The position numbers and the translations under genes were made by a program. A stretch of 64,000 bases of DNA from NCBI RefSeq assembly GCF_009026825.1, contig NZ_CP045032.1, positions 496,001-560,000 of the forward strand, read 5' to 3'. Under the pieces are notes generated by a model, which saw nothing but the letters and a program-made list of their open reading frames with translations, did not search any database and was not told the DNA's origin. Shown one piece after another: positions 8,920 through 16,748 of the stretch. This DNA comes from Corynebacterium urogenitale. Lineage in GTDB: Bacteria; Actinomycetota; Actinomycetes; Mycobacteriales; Mycobacteriaceae. Positions within the stretch are counted from its first letter, which is position 1. Each line of letters begins with the position of its first letter.

Positions 8920-9026
8920 GTGGACGAATTCTACCTGCGTATGGGAATTCTCGCCACGCGAATCCGCGAGAATGAGACTGTGTCAACGATATGCCTGTAG
9001 CCGCAGTAAACGACCGTTAGTGGCAG

Positions 9027-10274
9027 CTATCCACCGCTGTGCATGATGTCCGCGCCCTCTGGGACGGAATCGTCTTCTGGATCGTCCAGCCAGCCCTCGG
9101 GCAAAACTACCTTTGCCGGGGAGCCTTGGCGCCCCCTCGGGCCGTCGGAATCTTCGGCGAGGGCGGTGGATTCCCACACAGGGGCGAGGGTTTCCCGCAG
9201 CTCAGCCAAGGACGAGGTGCGGGCAAGTGATCGGCGGAGCTCACCACCAGCGGGGAATCCGCGCAGATACCACGTCATGTGCTTGCGAAGATCACGGCAT
9301 GCTTTCTCCTCACCGTCGTGTTCCGCTAGCAGTTCCGCGTGACGAACGATGATGCTCGCGACCTCACCGAATGTTGGCTCGGAGGGGATAGGCAGTCCAC
9401 GCAGCTCCGCGGAAAGCTCAGCGAATAGCCATGGGCGGCCCAGGCAGCCACGCCCCACGACTACTCCGTCGCAGCCCGTCTGTTCCATCATGGCGCGTGC
9501 ATCTGTGGCTTTGAAGATATCGCCATTGCCCAGGACGGGAACGCGGCCGTCCATGTGTTCCACGAGCCGAGCAATCTCATTCCAATCCGCCTGACCGGAG
9601 TAGCGCTGGGCGGCGGTGCGGGCGTGCAACGCGACAGCTGCGACGCCCTCCTCGGCAGCGATACGTCCAGCATCCAGGTGGGTGTGGTGTTCATCGTCAA
9701 TGCCGACCCGGAACTTAACCGTCACCGGGATGTCCGTCCCCTCCGTGGCCTTCACTGCGGCGGCGACGATATTGCCAAAGAGTCGGCGCTTATAAGGCAG
9801 TGCAGACCCACCACCTCGACGGGTGACCTTCGGGACAGGGCAGCCGAAATTCATATCGATGTGGTCAGCGAGGTTCTCATCGACAATCATCTTCGCCGCC
9901 TCGTAGGTGTACTTCGGATCAGTCGTATACAGCTGCAAGCTGCGTGGATCTTCGTCCGGGGCGAAGGTGGTCATGTGCAGTGTCTTCTCGTTGCGCTCAA
10001 CAAGTGCGCGCGCCGTGACCATCTCGCACACGTACAGCCCCGCCACGCTGCCCATACGCTCGCGCTCCTGCTCGCGGCAAAGTGAGCGAAAGGCCACGTT
10101 GGTCACTCCCGCCATCGGCGCGAGAACTACCGGGCTGGTCAACTCTAGGGAGCCGATGCGCAGCGCTGGTTCATTCTCGCCCTTTTGTTGTTCGACGACG
10201 CTAGTGGCGTCGAACAAAGGGGACGGGGAAGAAACGGGGGACGCGGATGCGGGGGAGGAGACGGGAGAATTCAC
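9027..10274 (-). CDS. dus: tRNA-dihydrouridine synthase (DusB family)
   Basis: 415 aa from the GTG at 10274; the start is uncertain because residues 1-25 are low in complexity and further starts lie on either side. The TIM-barrel Dus core begins at 'SPVVLAPMAGVTNVAFRSLC'. The catalytic Cys is in 'MNFGCPVPKVTRRGGGSAL', and 'HARTAAQRYSGQADW' holds FMN/tRNA contacts. It reduces uridines in the tRNA D-loop. It sits between phoU and the actA-like gene, as in C. glutamicum. Confidence 0.9.
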   Translation of the reverse strand: MNSPVSSPASASPVSSPSPLFDATSVVEQQKGENEPALRIGSLELTSPVVLAPMAGVTNVAFRSLCREQERERMGSVAGLYVCEMVTARALVERNEKTLHMTTFAPDEDPRSLQLYTTDPKYTYEAAKMIVDENLADHIDMNFGCPVPKVTRRGGGSALPYKRRLFGNIVAAAVKATEGTDIPVTVKFRVGIDDEHHTHLDAGRIAAEEGVAAVALHARTAAQRYSGQADWNEIARLVEHMDGRVPVLGNGDIFKATDARAMMEQTGCDGVVVGRGCLGRPWLFAELSAELRGLPIPSEPTFGEVASIIVRHAELLAEHDGEEKACRDLRKHMTWYLRGFPAGGELRRSLARTSSLAELRETLAPVWESTALAEDSDGPRGRQGSPAKVVLPEGWLDDPEDDSVPEGADIMHSGG

Positions 10275-10556
10275 AACGCCTATCTTCACACTCCAACGGG
10301 GGTAAACCCAAGCCCAAGCGATGTGATGTGCGTTTCGTGAACTCAGTGGCGTGGATGAGCGGATTGTTTGATTGATCACACGCAACGGTGGGGGGCTTGC
10401 AGCGCGACGAGGAGAGGGCAGGTACTCTGTCAGGCGTAGGTATATACCGTTCTACCTGCAGAAATGCTGTTATAGATTCATCTGCATTTTGCGGGGACCG
10501 CGGTGCACGCGGAACAACCAAACCCCGCGAGTCGCAACAAACGATTTGGAGGAAAG
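10275..10556. promoter_or_regulatory. Divergent promoter region dus / actA
   Basis: About 280 nt separating two outward genes. A G-run TGGGGGGC at 10389-10396 fits the RamA half-site (A/C/T-G4-6-T/C), and TATATA at about 10441-10446 could be a -10 for actA. GGAGGAAAG at 10548-10556 is the actA ribosome site. RamA control of actA is a guess here. Confidence 0.4.
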
Positions 10557-12056
10557 ATGTCTGAACGCATCGCCAACGCACTTCTGAAGGGCAAGGTCAT
10601 GAGCGCCGACGAGGCAGCTCAGTTCATCAACAACGGCGACGGTGTGGGCATGTCCGGATTCACCGGCGCGGCATACCCAAAGGCACTGCCAACCGCCATC
10701 GCCAACCGTGCCAAGGAGGCACAGGCCAAGGGCGACGAATTCAAGATCAACGTCTACACCGGTGCCTCCACCGCCCCAGACTGCGACGGCGTCATGGCAG
10801 AGGCCGGTGCCATCAACTACCGCATGCCATACCAGGGTGATCCGGCGCTGCGTAATGCCATCAACTCCGGCCAAGCCAAGTACCAGGACATTCACCTGTC
10901 CCAGTCCCCGCAATACATCGAGCATGGCTTCCTGCCGATTAATGTCGCGATCGTAGAAGCCACTCGCATCACCGAGGAAGGCCACCTCATCCCATCCTCC
11001 GGCGTTGGTAACAACGTGGAGTACCTCGACCATGCGGACAAGATCATCATTGAGGTCAACTCTTGGCAGTCCTTGGACCTCGAGGGCATGCACGACATCT
11101 ACCGCATTCAGCAGCTGCCAAACCGCACCTCAGTGCCGATCAACCAGCCTGGTGACCGCATCGGCAAGAACTACATCGATATCGACCTCAATAAGGTCGT
11201 GGCTGTGGTGGAGACCAACGCTGCGGACCGCAACGCGCCGTTCAAGGCTCCGGATGAGACTTCTCGCCAGATCGCCGGGCACTTCCTGGACTTCCTTGAG
11301 AGTGAGGTTGCTGCAGGGCGCCTCGCCTACGACAAGTACATCATGCAGTCCGGCGTGGGTAACGTTCCGAACGCCGTGATGGCTGGCCTGCTGGACTCCA
11401 AGTTTGAGAACATTCAGGCCTACACCGAGGTGATCCAGGACGGAATGCTGGACCTCATCGACGCCGGCAAGATGACCGTAGCTTCCTCCACCTCCTTCTC
11501 TCTGTCCCCTGAGTACGCAGAGAAGATGAACAACGAGGCCAAGCGCTACCGCGAGTCCATCATCCTGCGCCCACAGCAGATCTCCAACCACCCAGAGGTC
11601 GTGCGTCGCGTAGGTCTGATCGCCACCAACGGCATGATCGAGGCGGACATCTACGGCAACATCAACTCCACCCACATCGCCGGCTCCCGCGTGATGAACG
11701 GCATCGGTGGTTCCGGAGACTTCACCCGCAACGCGCTGATCTCCTCCTTCATCTCCCCATCCGAGGCGAAGGGTGGCGACATTTCTGCGATTGTGCCGTT
11801 CGCATCCCACATTGACCACACAGAACACGACGCGATGGTCATCATCACTGAGCGTGGCGTAGCCGACCTGCGTGGCCTCGCCCCACGTGATCGTGTGAAG
11901 AAGATGATCAGCATCGCGCACCCTGACTACCAGCCACTGCTGGAGGAGTATGTGGAAGCTGCGAACAAGGGCAAGTTCCTGGCAACACCGCACGACCTGT
12001 CTCAGGCCTTCGCTTTCCACACCCGTTTCCTTGAGACGGGCACCATGAAGAAGTAG
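10557..12056 (+). CDS. actA: Acetyl-CoA hydrolase / succinyl-CoA:acetate CoA-transferase
   Basis: 499 aa from the ATG at 10557 next to a strong GGAGGAAAG. The protein belongs to the acetyl-CoA hydrolase/transferase (Cat1) family: N-terminal domain with 'VGMSGFTGAAYPKALP', C-terminal domain with 'NGIGGSGDFTRNALISSF', a signature of this family, and 'ERGVADLRGLAPRDR'. It links acetate activation to the TCA cycle by moving CoA between succinyl-CoA and acetate. In C. glutamicum the homologue (actA/cat) also lies next to dus and phoU. Codon use is strongly biased, so expression is probably high. Confidence 0.9.
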   Translation: MSERIANALLKGKVMSADEAAQFINNGDGVGMSGFTGAAYPKALPTAIANRAKEAQAKGDEFKINVYTGASTAPDCDGVMAEAGAINYRMPYQGDPALRNAINSGQAKYQDIHLSQSPQYIEHGFLPINVAIVEATRITEEGHLIPSSGVGNNVEYLDHADKIIIEVNSWQSLDLEGMHDIYRIQQLPNRTSVPINQPGDRIGKNYIDIDLNKVVAVVETNAADRNAPFKAPDETSRQIAGHFLDFLESEVAAGRLAYDKYIMQSGVGNVPNAVMAGLLDSKFENIQAYTEVIQDGMLDLIDAGKMTVASSTSFSLSPEYAEKMNNEAKRYRESIILRPQQISNHPEVVRRVGLIATNGMIEADIYGNINSTHIAGSRVMNGIGGSGDFTRNALISSFISPSEAKGGDISAIVPFASHIDHTEHDAMVIITERGVADLRGLAPRDRVKKMISIAHPDYQPLLEEYVEAANKGKFLATPHDLSQAFAFHTRFLETGTMKK

Positions 12057-12159
12057 CGACAAGGCACCGAGAAGCGGTAGCCGTGAGCTCTTCGTGACAC
12101 GTTAAAGGGTCCTGGTTGCATCGCTCGATAGGTGATGCGCTAGGATTCTTAGCGTTGAC

Positions 12160-12232
12160 GGGCCTTTAGCTCAGTTGGTAGAGCTGCGGACTTTTAATCC
12201 GTAGGTCGTGGGTTCGAGCCCCACAGGGCCCA
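12160..12232 (+). tRNA. tRNA-Lys(TTT)
   Basis: 73 nt cloverleaf: acceptor GGGCCTT pairs with AGGGCCC (one G-T pair), anticodon loop CTTTTAA gives TTT, and the T-loop is TTCGAGC. CCA is not encoded. A G-rich terminator follows. Confidence 0.97.
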
Positions 12233-12238
12233 CAACAC

Positions 12239-12274
12239 GCCCCCTCCCCGCCTTGCGACTGGGAGGGGGCTTTT
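12239..12274 (+). terminator. Terminator of tRNA-Lys
   Basis: GCCCCCTCCC pairs perfectly with GGGAGGGGGC, followed by TTTT. Confidence 0.85.
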
Positions 12275-12440
12275 GCGTGCTCGGCCCCAGTGTCGCAGCC
12301 CCAGTGTGAGTTTTTCGTCTCGGCGTTGGTTTTCCATTGTTGAATAGCCGTTTTTATTGCGATGAACTGCGGTTTTGGTGAATTTTAGGGGCGTCGTTTA
12401 AGCTATGGAAGCTGTTAAAAAGCACGGCTTTCTTAACAGG

Positions 12441-12513
12441 GCTCCCATCGTCTAGTGGCCTAGGACTCCGCCCTTTCACGGCGGCAACACGGGTTCGAAT
12501 CCCGTTGGGAGTA
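12441..12513 (+). tRNA. tRNA-Glu(TTC)
   Basis: 73 nt: acceptor GCTCCCA pairs with TGGGAGT (first pair G-T), anticodon loop CTTTCAC gives TTC. CCA is not encoded. The next tRNA gene begins only 2 nt downstream, so both are cut from one transcript. Confidence 0.96.
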
Positions 12514-12514
12514 C

Positions 12515-12588
12515 GGCCCTGTGGCGCAGTTGGTTAGCGCGCCGCCCTGTCACGGCGGAGGTCGCGGGTTCAAGTCCCGTCAGGGTCG
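12515..12588 (+). tRNA. tRNA-Asp(GTC), first copy
   Basis: 74 nt: acceptor GGCCCTG pairs with CAGGGTC, anticodon loop CTGTCAC gives GTC. CCA is encoded directly after it (12589-12591). An identical gene lies at 13145. Confidence 0.97.
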
Positions 12589-12593
12589 CCATC

Positions 12594-12630
12594 AAACACC
12601 GGGTGAAGCAACATGCTTCCCCGGTGTTTT
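12594..12630 (+). terminator. Terminator of the tRNA-Glu/Asp unit
   Basis: AACACCGGG pairs with CCGGTGTT, extended by GAAGC/GCTTC, ending in a T-run (GTGTTTTG). Confidence 0.85.
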
Positions 12631-12727
12631 GCTTTGCTGTGCTCCAGTATGTCTCCGGCGCTCGTGTTTGCTCCTGGCGCTTGTGTATATCCCCGTTGCT
12701 GGCGACGCTTGTGTTTGCTCCGAGCCC

Positions 12728-12814
12728 TGAACAAATTTCCTTCATGTCTGCATGGGCGATCCGAAAACCCCAGGTTGCTTGTGGAGAAAACTAAACGTGA
12801 GGGAGATTTGTTCA
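12728..12814 (+). repeat. 87-bp palindromic element, copy 1
   Basis: Runs from TGAACAA to TTGTTCA, the same 87-bp length as the copies at 60379 and 61657. The right arm (AACGTGAGGGAGATTTGTTCA read from its last 20 bases) is well kept. The left arm is decayed (TGAACAAATTTCCTTCATG). The centre keeps 'TGGGC' and 'CCCAGGT' of the other copies, so orientation is the same. It lies between two identical tRNA-Asp genes. Confidence 0.8.
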
Positions 12815-12835
12815 GGTGGCGCCTGCGTGAGCGTG

Positions 12836-13010
12836 ATGGGGTGTTTCCGTGGGGTGCATTCGCAAGTGGAGCGGGGCAGAGTGTTCTCCCTCCACGAGTG
12901 AAGGGTCATTGCCCGTCTGCGAGTAATGCGGGGCGTTGTCCCTCCACGAGTGAGGCGGCGCGGTTTCCGTCCTCTAGTGCAACGTGGGATTCGTCTGCGG
13001 GTGATGCCTG
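12836..13010. repeat. Degenerate 26-bp tandem repeats
   Basis: CCCTCCACGAGTGA occurs at 12888 and 12940 (52 bp apart). GTCTGCGAGTAATGC at 12915 and GTCTGCGGGTGATGC at 12993 are 78 bp apart. All intervals are multiples of 26, so roughly six or seven diverged 26-bp units seem present. 26 is not divisible by 3 and no gene-like frame runs through. A related set of GCTTGTGTTTGCTCC-type repeats lies at 12660-12721. Confidence 0.6.
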
Positions 13011-13144
13011 CGTGTGTGCGCTCGGTGAGCACTGAAGGCGTGGAACAGCGCCTGGAACTGGCGATTTGTGCCAATCCTTATTTGCTGTGTAAAGTATCGA
13101 CTCGTGCACAAAGCACATCGCGAAAGCGAAAGTACTATGTGCGT

Positions 13145-13218
13145 GGCCCTGTGGCGCAGTTGGTTAGCGCGCCGCCCTGTCACGGCGGAGGTCGCGGGTT
13201 CAAGTCCCGTCAGGGTCG
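13145..13218 (+). tRNA. tRNA-Asp(GTC), second copy
   Basis: Identical over all 74 nt to the copy at 12515. Unlike that copy, CCA is not encoded. The two repeats are 630 bp apart and enclose a terminator, the 87-bp element and the 26-bp repeats. Confidence 0.97.
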
Positions 13219-13250
13219 CATCGATGTCCCTACATCACAGTTGACGTCGA

Positions 13251-13323
13251 GGCCAGATAGCTCAGTCGGTAGAGCGTTCGCCTGAAAAGTGAAAGGTCGC
13301 CGGTTCGATCCCGGCTCTGGCCA
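13251..13323 (+). tRNA. tRNA-Phe(GAA)
   Basis: 73 nt: acceptor GGCCAGA pairs with TCTGGCC, anticodon loop CTGAAAA gives GAA. CCA is encoded at 13324-13326. It lies 32 nt after tRNA-Asp and is probably in the same transcript. Confidence 0.97.
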
Positions 13324-13328
13324 CCACC

Positions 13329-13357
13329 ATCCCCAGTCATTGTGACTGGGGATTTTG
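13329..13357 (+). terminator. Terminator of the tRNA-Asp/Phe unit
   Basis: ATCCCCAGTCA pairs perfectly with TGACTGGGGAT around TTG, followed by TTTTGTCGTTTTTG. Confidence 0.88.
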
Positions 13358-13494
13358 TCGTTTTTGCCCCGCCTAGGAATGTGGTCACAGTGCTCGGTGA
13401 ACACCTCCCAGATGTTTTCATCTGGCCTAGGAATGCCCCCGTAGCGAGTGGTGGATAGCACCCCAGGTGTTTCTAGGCCGGTCGGGCGCTGTTA

Positions 13495-13548
13495 AGAGTT
13501 CCACGCCAGGAGGACGCGTTGAGAGTGTTACGCCAGGAGGGGGCGTTG
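13495..13548. repeat. Two 27-bp tandem units before the GNAT gene
   Basis: 13495-13521 and 13522-13548 share AGAGT, ACGCCAGGAGG and GCGTTG. The surrounding 13367-13708 stretch (342 nt, no gene) also holds two CCTAGGAATG copies at 13372 and 13425. No certain promoter was recognised. Confidence 0.5.
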
Positions 13549-13708
13549 TGAGCAGAGGGTGCCGGTGCACTGAACTGACCCTGACGGTGAGGGGAGGACT
13601 ACACTGGACTCTCAGCGCCGCGGGGTGCTCCGCGGGCGGTGAGAGCCTTGCGCTGGCTGGTAGTGTCGGGCTGACAAAGAAACAACATGACGCTAGGAGA
13701 GCGCAACG

Positions 13709-13984
13709 ATGGCACAGACAGTAAAGCGTGAGGACAGCCGATACGTGATCGAGGTTGACGGGCAAGAGGCGGGCTTCGCGGCATTCGTAGAGCGCGATGG
13801 CGTGCGCGAGTTCAATCACACCGTCATCGACCCTGCCTTCCGTGGACAAGGCCTGTCGAAGCCGCTCATTACAGAAGCCCTCGACGACACGCGCGCGGCA
13901 GGGAAGAAGATTATCCCTAGCTGCTCGGCCGTCGAGGGCTTCGTGCAGAAGAATCCCGGATATCAGGATCTCGTTGCGGAGTAA
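13709..13984 (+). CDS. Small GNAT-family N-acetyltransferase
   Basis: 91 aa. This is the short, one-domain GNAT-like fold (YjdJ/GTNF type): 'NHTVIDPAFRGQGLSKPLITEALD' contains the acetyl-CoA pyrophosphate loop RGQGLS, shown here from residue 45 on, and 'IIPSCSAVEGFVQKNPGYQDLV' is the usual C-terminus with a conserved Cys. AGGAG stands 11 nt before the ATG. The substrate is unknown. It is alone, with a repeat-rich leader, and is convergent with cysE. Confidence 0.85.
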   Translation: MAQTVKREDSRYVIEVDGQEAGFAAFVERDGVREFNHTVIDPAFRGQGLSKPLITEALDDTRAAGKKIIPSCSAVEGFVQKNPGYQDLVAE

Positions 13985-14072
13985 GTCGCGGAGTAGAGGC
14001 CTACCCGGAATTGCCGGGCCATGCGGCCCACCAGACCTGTCGGGCCACGTCTCCTATCAGGGTATCCGCGGT

Positions 14073-14657
14073 CTAGATATTGTTCTGGAGATCGTCAACG
14101 TACTTGACGGCATCCACCAGAGGCGTGTTCTGATCCGGCTTGCGCTGGCGAATCTTCGCCGGGATGCCCGTTAAGATGGAGTGTGGCGGAGCGTCCTTGG
14201 TCACCACCGCATTCGCGCCAATGGCGGAGCCCTCGCCAATCGTGATCGGCCCCAACACCTTGGCGCCTGCGCCAACCATTACGCCATTACCGATGGTGGG
14301 GTGGCGCTTGCGCTGCACCAGCTCTGAGCCGCCCAAGGTGACCCCGTGGTAGAGCATGACGTCGTCGCCGATCTCGGCCGTCTCGCCGATAACCACGCCC
14401 ATGCCGTGGTCGATGAAGAATCGCCGGCCGATGGTGGCGCCTGGGTGGATCTCAATGCCAGTCAGAGCGCGGGTGGCCTGGCTGAGAATACGTGCCGGGC
14501 CACGGAGACCCTTCTTCCAGAGCACATGGGAGATGCGGTGTGCCCAAATTGCATGGAGACCGGAGTAGACGATGGCGTTTTCGATGTCGCCGCGAGCGGC
14601 TGGATCGTGCTGGCGCGCGTTCTCCAAGTCTTCCTTGATGCGTCCCAGAATGCTCAC
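14073..14657 (-). CDS. cysE: Serine O-acetyltransferase
   Basis: 194 aa, the short form common in Gram-positives. A helical N-terminus is followed by a left-handed beta-helix with hexapeptide repeats; '[19 protein letters not shown]' carries the catalytic His, and '[20 protein letters not shown]' binds acetyl-CoA. It makes O-acetylserine for CysK. The chain ends in Ile (…LQNNI), the residue that docks into the CysK active site to form the cysteine synthase complex. It follows cysK on the same strand with a 132-bp gap. Confidence 0.95.
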   Translation of the reverse strand: MSILGRIKEDLENARQHDPAARGDIENAIVYSGLHAIWAHRISHVLWKKGLRGPARILSQATRALTGIEIHPGATIGRRFFIDHGMGVVIGETAEIGDDVMLYHGVTLGGSELVQRKRHPTIGNGVMVGAGAKVLGPITIGEGSAIGANAVVTKDAPPHSILTGIPAKIRQRKPDQNTPLVDAVKYVDDLQNNI

Positions 14658-14694
14658 AATAACCTCTTTCGAACAGGTAGTTCTTGGGGTGTAT

Positions 14695-14717
14695 CTGTTA
14701 ATAGACCAAAATAACAG
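14695..14717 (-). promoter_or_regulatory. Inverted repeat upstream of cysE
   Basis: CTGTTA (14695-14700) and TAACAG (14712-14717) form a perfect 6-bp inverted repeat with an 11-bp spacer, about 40 bp before the cysE start. TAGAC, a McbR half-site, lies inside. It could be an operator for separate cysE control; no known consensus fits fully. Confidence 0.35.
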
Positions 14718-14789
14718 AAGGCGCCACTCCTCCTCGGTGTGAGGTGGAGCAGCGCGCGACTGTGGCGACGTCGACGTCGCTTGCGGTGA

Positions 14790-15725
14790 TTAGTCGCGGA
14801 GGTCGTCGAACAGGACGGTGGAGACGTAGCGCTCGCCGAAGTCAGGGACGATCACGACGATGGTCTTGCCCTCGTTCTCAGGCTTGCGTGCTTCCTCTAG
14901 GGCGGCCCACACGTTGGCACCAGAGGAGATGCCGGCGAGAATGCCTTCCTTGACAGCGAGTTCGCGTGCAACGCGGAGAGATTCGTCCAGTGGGGCGTCC
15001 AGCACGCGGTCGAGAACTTCACGCTCGAGGTTTTCTGGGTAGAAGTTCGTGCCGAGGCCCTGGATCTTGTGCGGGCCAAAGCGGCCTTCGGTCAGCAGTG
15101 GGGAGTCAGCTGGCTCCACGCCTACGACCTCAACCTTGCTGGACTGCTCCTTGAGGTACTTGCCTGCGCCGGAGACGGTGCCGCCGGTGCCGACGCCTGC
15201 GATGAAGATGTCCACGTTGCCTTCGGTGGCATCCCAGATCTCTGGGCCGGTGGTGCCGTAGTGCACGGCGGGGTTGGCTGGGTTGGAGAACTGGCGTGCG
15301 AGGATGGCGTTGTCGGTGGATTCGACGATTTCGTTGGCCTTATCCACAGCGCCCTGCATGCCGGCGGAGCCTGGTGTCAGGACGAGTTCAGCGCCGAGTG
15401 CGCGGAGCATGACGCGGCGCTCGGTGGACATGGTTTCTGGCATGGTGAGGACGACCTTGTAGCCGCGGGCAGCACCGACCATGGCCAGTGCGATACCAGT
15501 GTTGCCGGAGGTTGCTTCCACGATAGTGCCACCTGGCTTGAGGGAGCCGTCCTTCTCGGCTGCGTTGATGATTGCGAGGCCGATGCGATCCTTGACGGAG
15601 TTGCCTGGGTTGGCGGCTTCGAGCTTGGCGACGACGGTAGCGCCGAGGCCTTCGCCAAGCTTGTTCAGCTTTACCAGTGGGGTATTGCCGATGAGATCGG
15701 TGAGATTTTCGTAAATCTGAGTCAT
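14790..15725 (-). CDS. cysK: O-acetylserine sulfhydrylase (cysteine synthase A)
   Basis: 311 aa. The PLP lysine is Lys45 in 'NPGNSVKDR'; 'EATSGNTGIALAMVGAARGY' is the substrate loop and 'GVGTGGTVSGAGKYLKE' the phosphate-binding loop. It joins O-acetylserine with sulfide to give cysteine. It is the first gene of a cysK-cysE pair, and AGGAA lies 9 nt before the ATG. A McbR-like operator lies just upstream. Confidence 0.96.
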   Translation of the reverse strand: MTQIYENLTDLIGNTPLVKLNKLGEGLGATVVAKLEAANPGNSVKDRIGLAIINAAEKDGSLKPGGTIVEATSGNTGIALAMVGAARGYKVVLTMPETMSTERRVMLRALGAELVLTPGSAGMQGAVDKANEIVESTDNAILARQFSNPANPAVHYGTTGPEIWDATEGNVDIFIAGVGTGGTVSGAGKYLKEQSSKVEVVGVEPADSPLLTEGRFGPHKIQGLGTNFYPENLEREVLDRVLDAPLDESLRVARELAVKEGILAGISSGANVWAALEEARKPENEGKTIVVIVPDFGERYVSTVLFDDLRD

Positions 15726-15765
15726 GTGTGTTTCCTGTCCCTTCTGCGGTCTGGTCGTTAGTGAA

Positions 15766-15781
15766 CAGACAGTTCGGTCTA
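15766..15781 (-). promoter_or_regulatory. McbR-like operator upstream of cysK
   Basis: On the minus strand this reads TAGAC-N6-GTCTG, nine of ten bases of the C. glutamicum McbR consensus TAGAC-N6-GTCTA. It is 41-56 nt before the cysK start, over the likely promoter. McbR represses sulfur amino acid genes, including cysK, in C. glutamicum, so repression by a McbR homologue is inferred. Confidence 0.65.
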
Positions 15782-15967
15782 TTTAGTTTCTGCAGGCGAG
15801 TGTACTCGAAGTTTGAGGACTCGTCCAACGTCTAATCTTCTAGCTCGCTGCCCATTTCTCTCCCCGTTCTCTAAGTACGACGCCACCAGCCTGCCAGTTG
15901 GGGGTGTAGCCGCCATTGTGGGACGGGAAACGATGACAATGTGGGGCGAGACAGGGACAATGGCCAC

Positions 15968-16744
15968 ATGAGCACTTTTGAAACCATCAAGACTGAAGTG
16001 GATGGCAACGTCGCCACCATCACCATCGATCGCCCCAAGGCGCTCAATGCGCTCAACAGCCACGTGCTGGAGGAGGTCGTGCGTGCAGCCGAGGAATTCG
16101 ACTCGGATACGAACATCGGCGCGATTGTCCTCACTGGCGGCGAGAAGGCATTTGCAGCTGGCGCTGACATCAAGGAAATGCAGGAAAAGACTTTCCCAGG
16201 AATTCGCATGGAGCGCATGTTTGAAGACTGGGAGCGCCTCGCCGATCTCGACACTCCGCTGATTACGGCGGTCTCAGGCTTTGCTCTCGGCGGTGGCTGT
16301 GAGGTTGCGATGTTGGGTGACATTCTCCTGGCAAGCGAGACAGCAAAGTTTGGTCAGCCGGAGATTAACCTCGGCGTGATCCCTGGAATGGGTGGCACTC
16401 AGCGTCTGACTCGTGCGGTAGGAAAGGCTAAGGCGATGGACCTCATCCTCACCGGTCGCATGATGGATGCGGAGGAAGCGGAACGCTCCGGTTTGGTTGC
16501 ACGAGTGCTGCCAGCTGACAACTTCCAGGAAGAGGTTGCGAAGATCGCGCACACCGTGGCTTCAAAGTCCCAGGTTGCGACGGCGGCCGCCACCAAGATG
16601 GTCAACGCCGCGTACGAAACGACACTTAAGCAGGGTGTGGCGACGGAACGGGATACCTTCTGGGCGCTCTTTGCTACGGAGGATCAGAAGGAAGGCATGA
16701 AGGCATTCGTCGAGAAGCGCCAGCCAGAGTGGAAGAACCGATAA
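15968..16744 (+). CDS. Enoyl-CoA hydratase (crotonase family)
   Basis: 258 aa from the ATG at 15968. Oxyanion-hole residues lie in 'KAFAAGADIKEM' (near residue 63) and 'ALGGGCEVAMLGDI' (near residue 108). The two catalytic acids of true hydratases are visible in 'EINLGVIPGMGGTQRLTRAVG' (Glu in 'GQPEI', Glu/Gly region). It would hydrate short-chain trans-2-enoyl-CoA in fatty-acid beta-oxidation. The DUF2505 gene starts 4 nt after its stop. There is no nearby beta-oxidation partner, so the exact substrate is open. Confidence 0.88.
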   Translation: MSTFETIKTEVDGNVATITIDRPKALNALNSHVLEEVVRAAEEFDSDTNIGAIVLTGGEKAFAAGADIKEMQEKTFPGIRMERMFEDWERLADLDTPLITAVSGFALGGGCEVAMLGDILLASETAKFGQPEINLGVIPGMGGTQRLTRAVGKAKAMDLILTGRMMDAEEAERSGLVARVLPADNFQEEVAKIAHTVASKSQVATAAATKMVNAAYETTLKQGVATERDTFWALFATEDQKEGMKAFVEKRQPEWKNR

Positions 16745-16748
16745 CTCC

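Noticed and set aside
12836..13010. A CRISPR array
   Set aside because: The 26-bp units are diverged and contiguous, with no constant repeat plus unique spacer pattern, and no cas gene is near.
12613..13035. A gene in the interval between the tRNA-Asp copies
   Set aside because: Frames there are made of the 87-bp element and repeats, with Arg/Cys/Pro-rich translations and no start signals.
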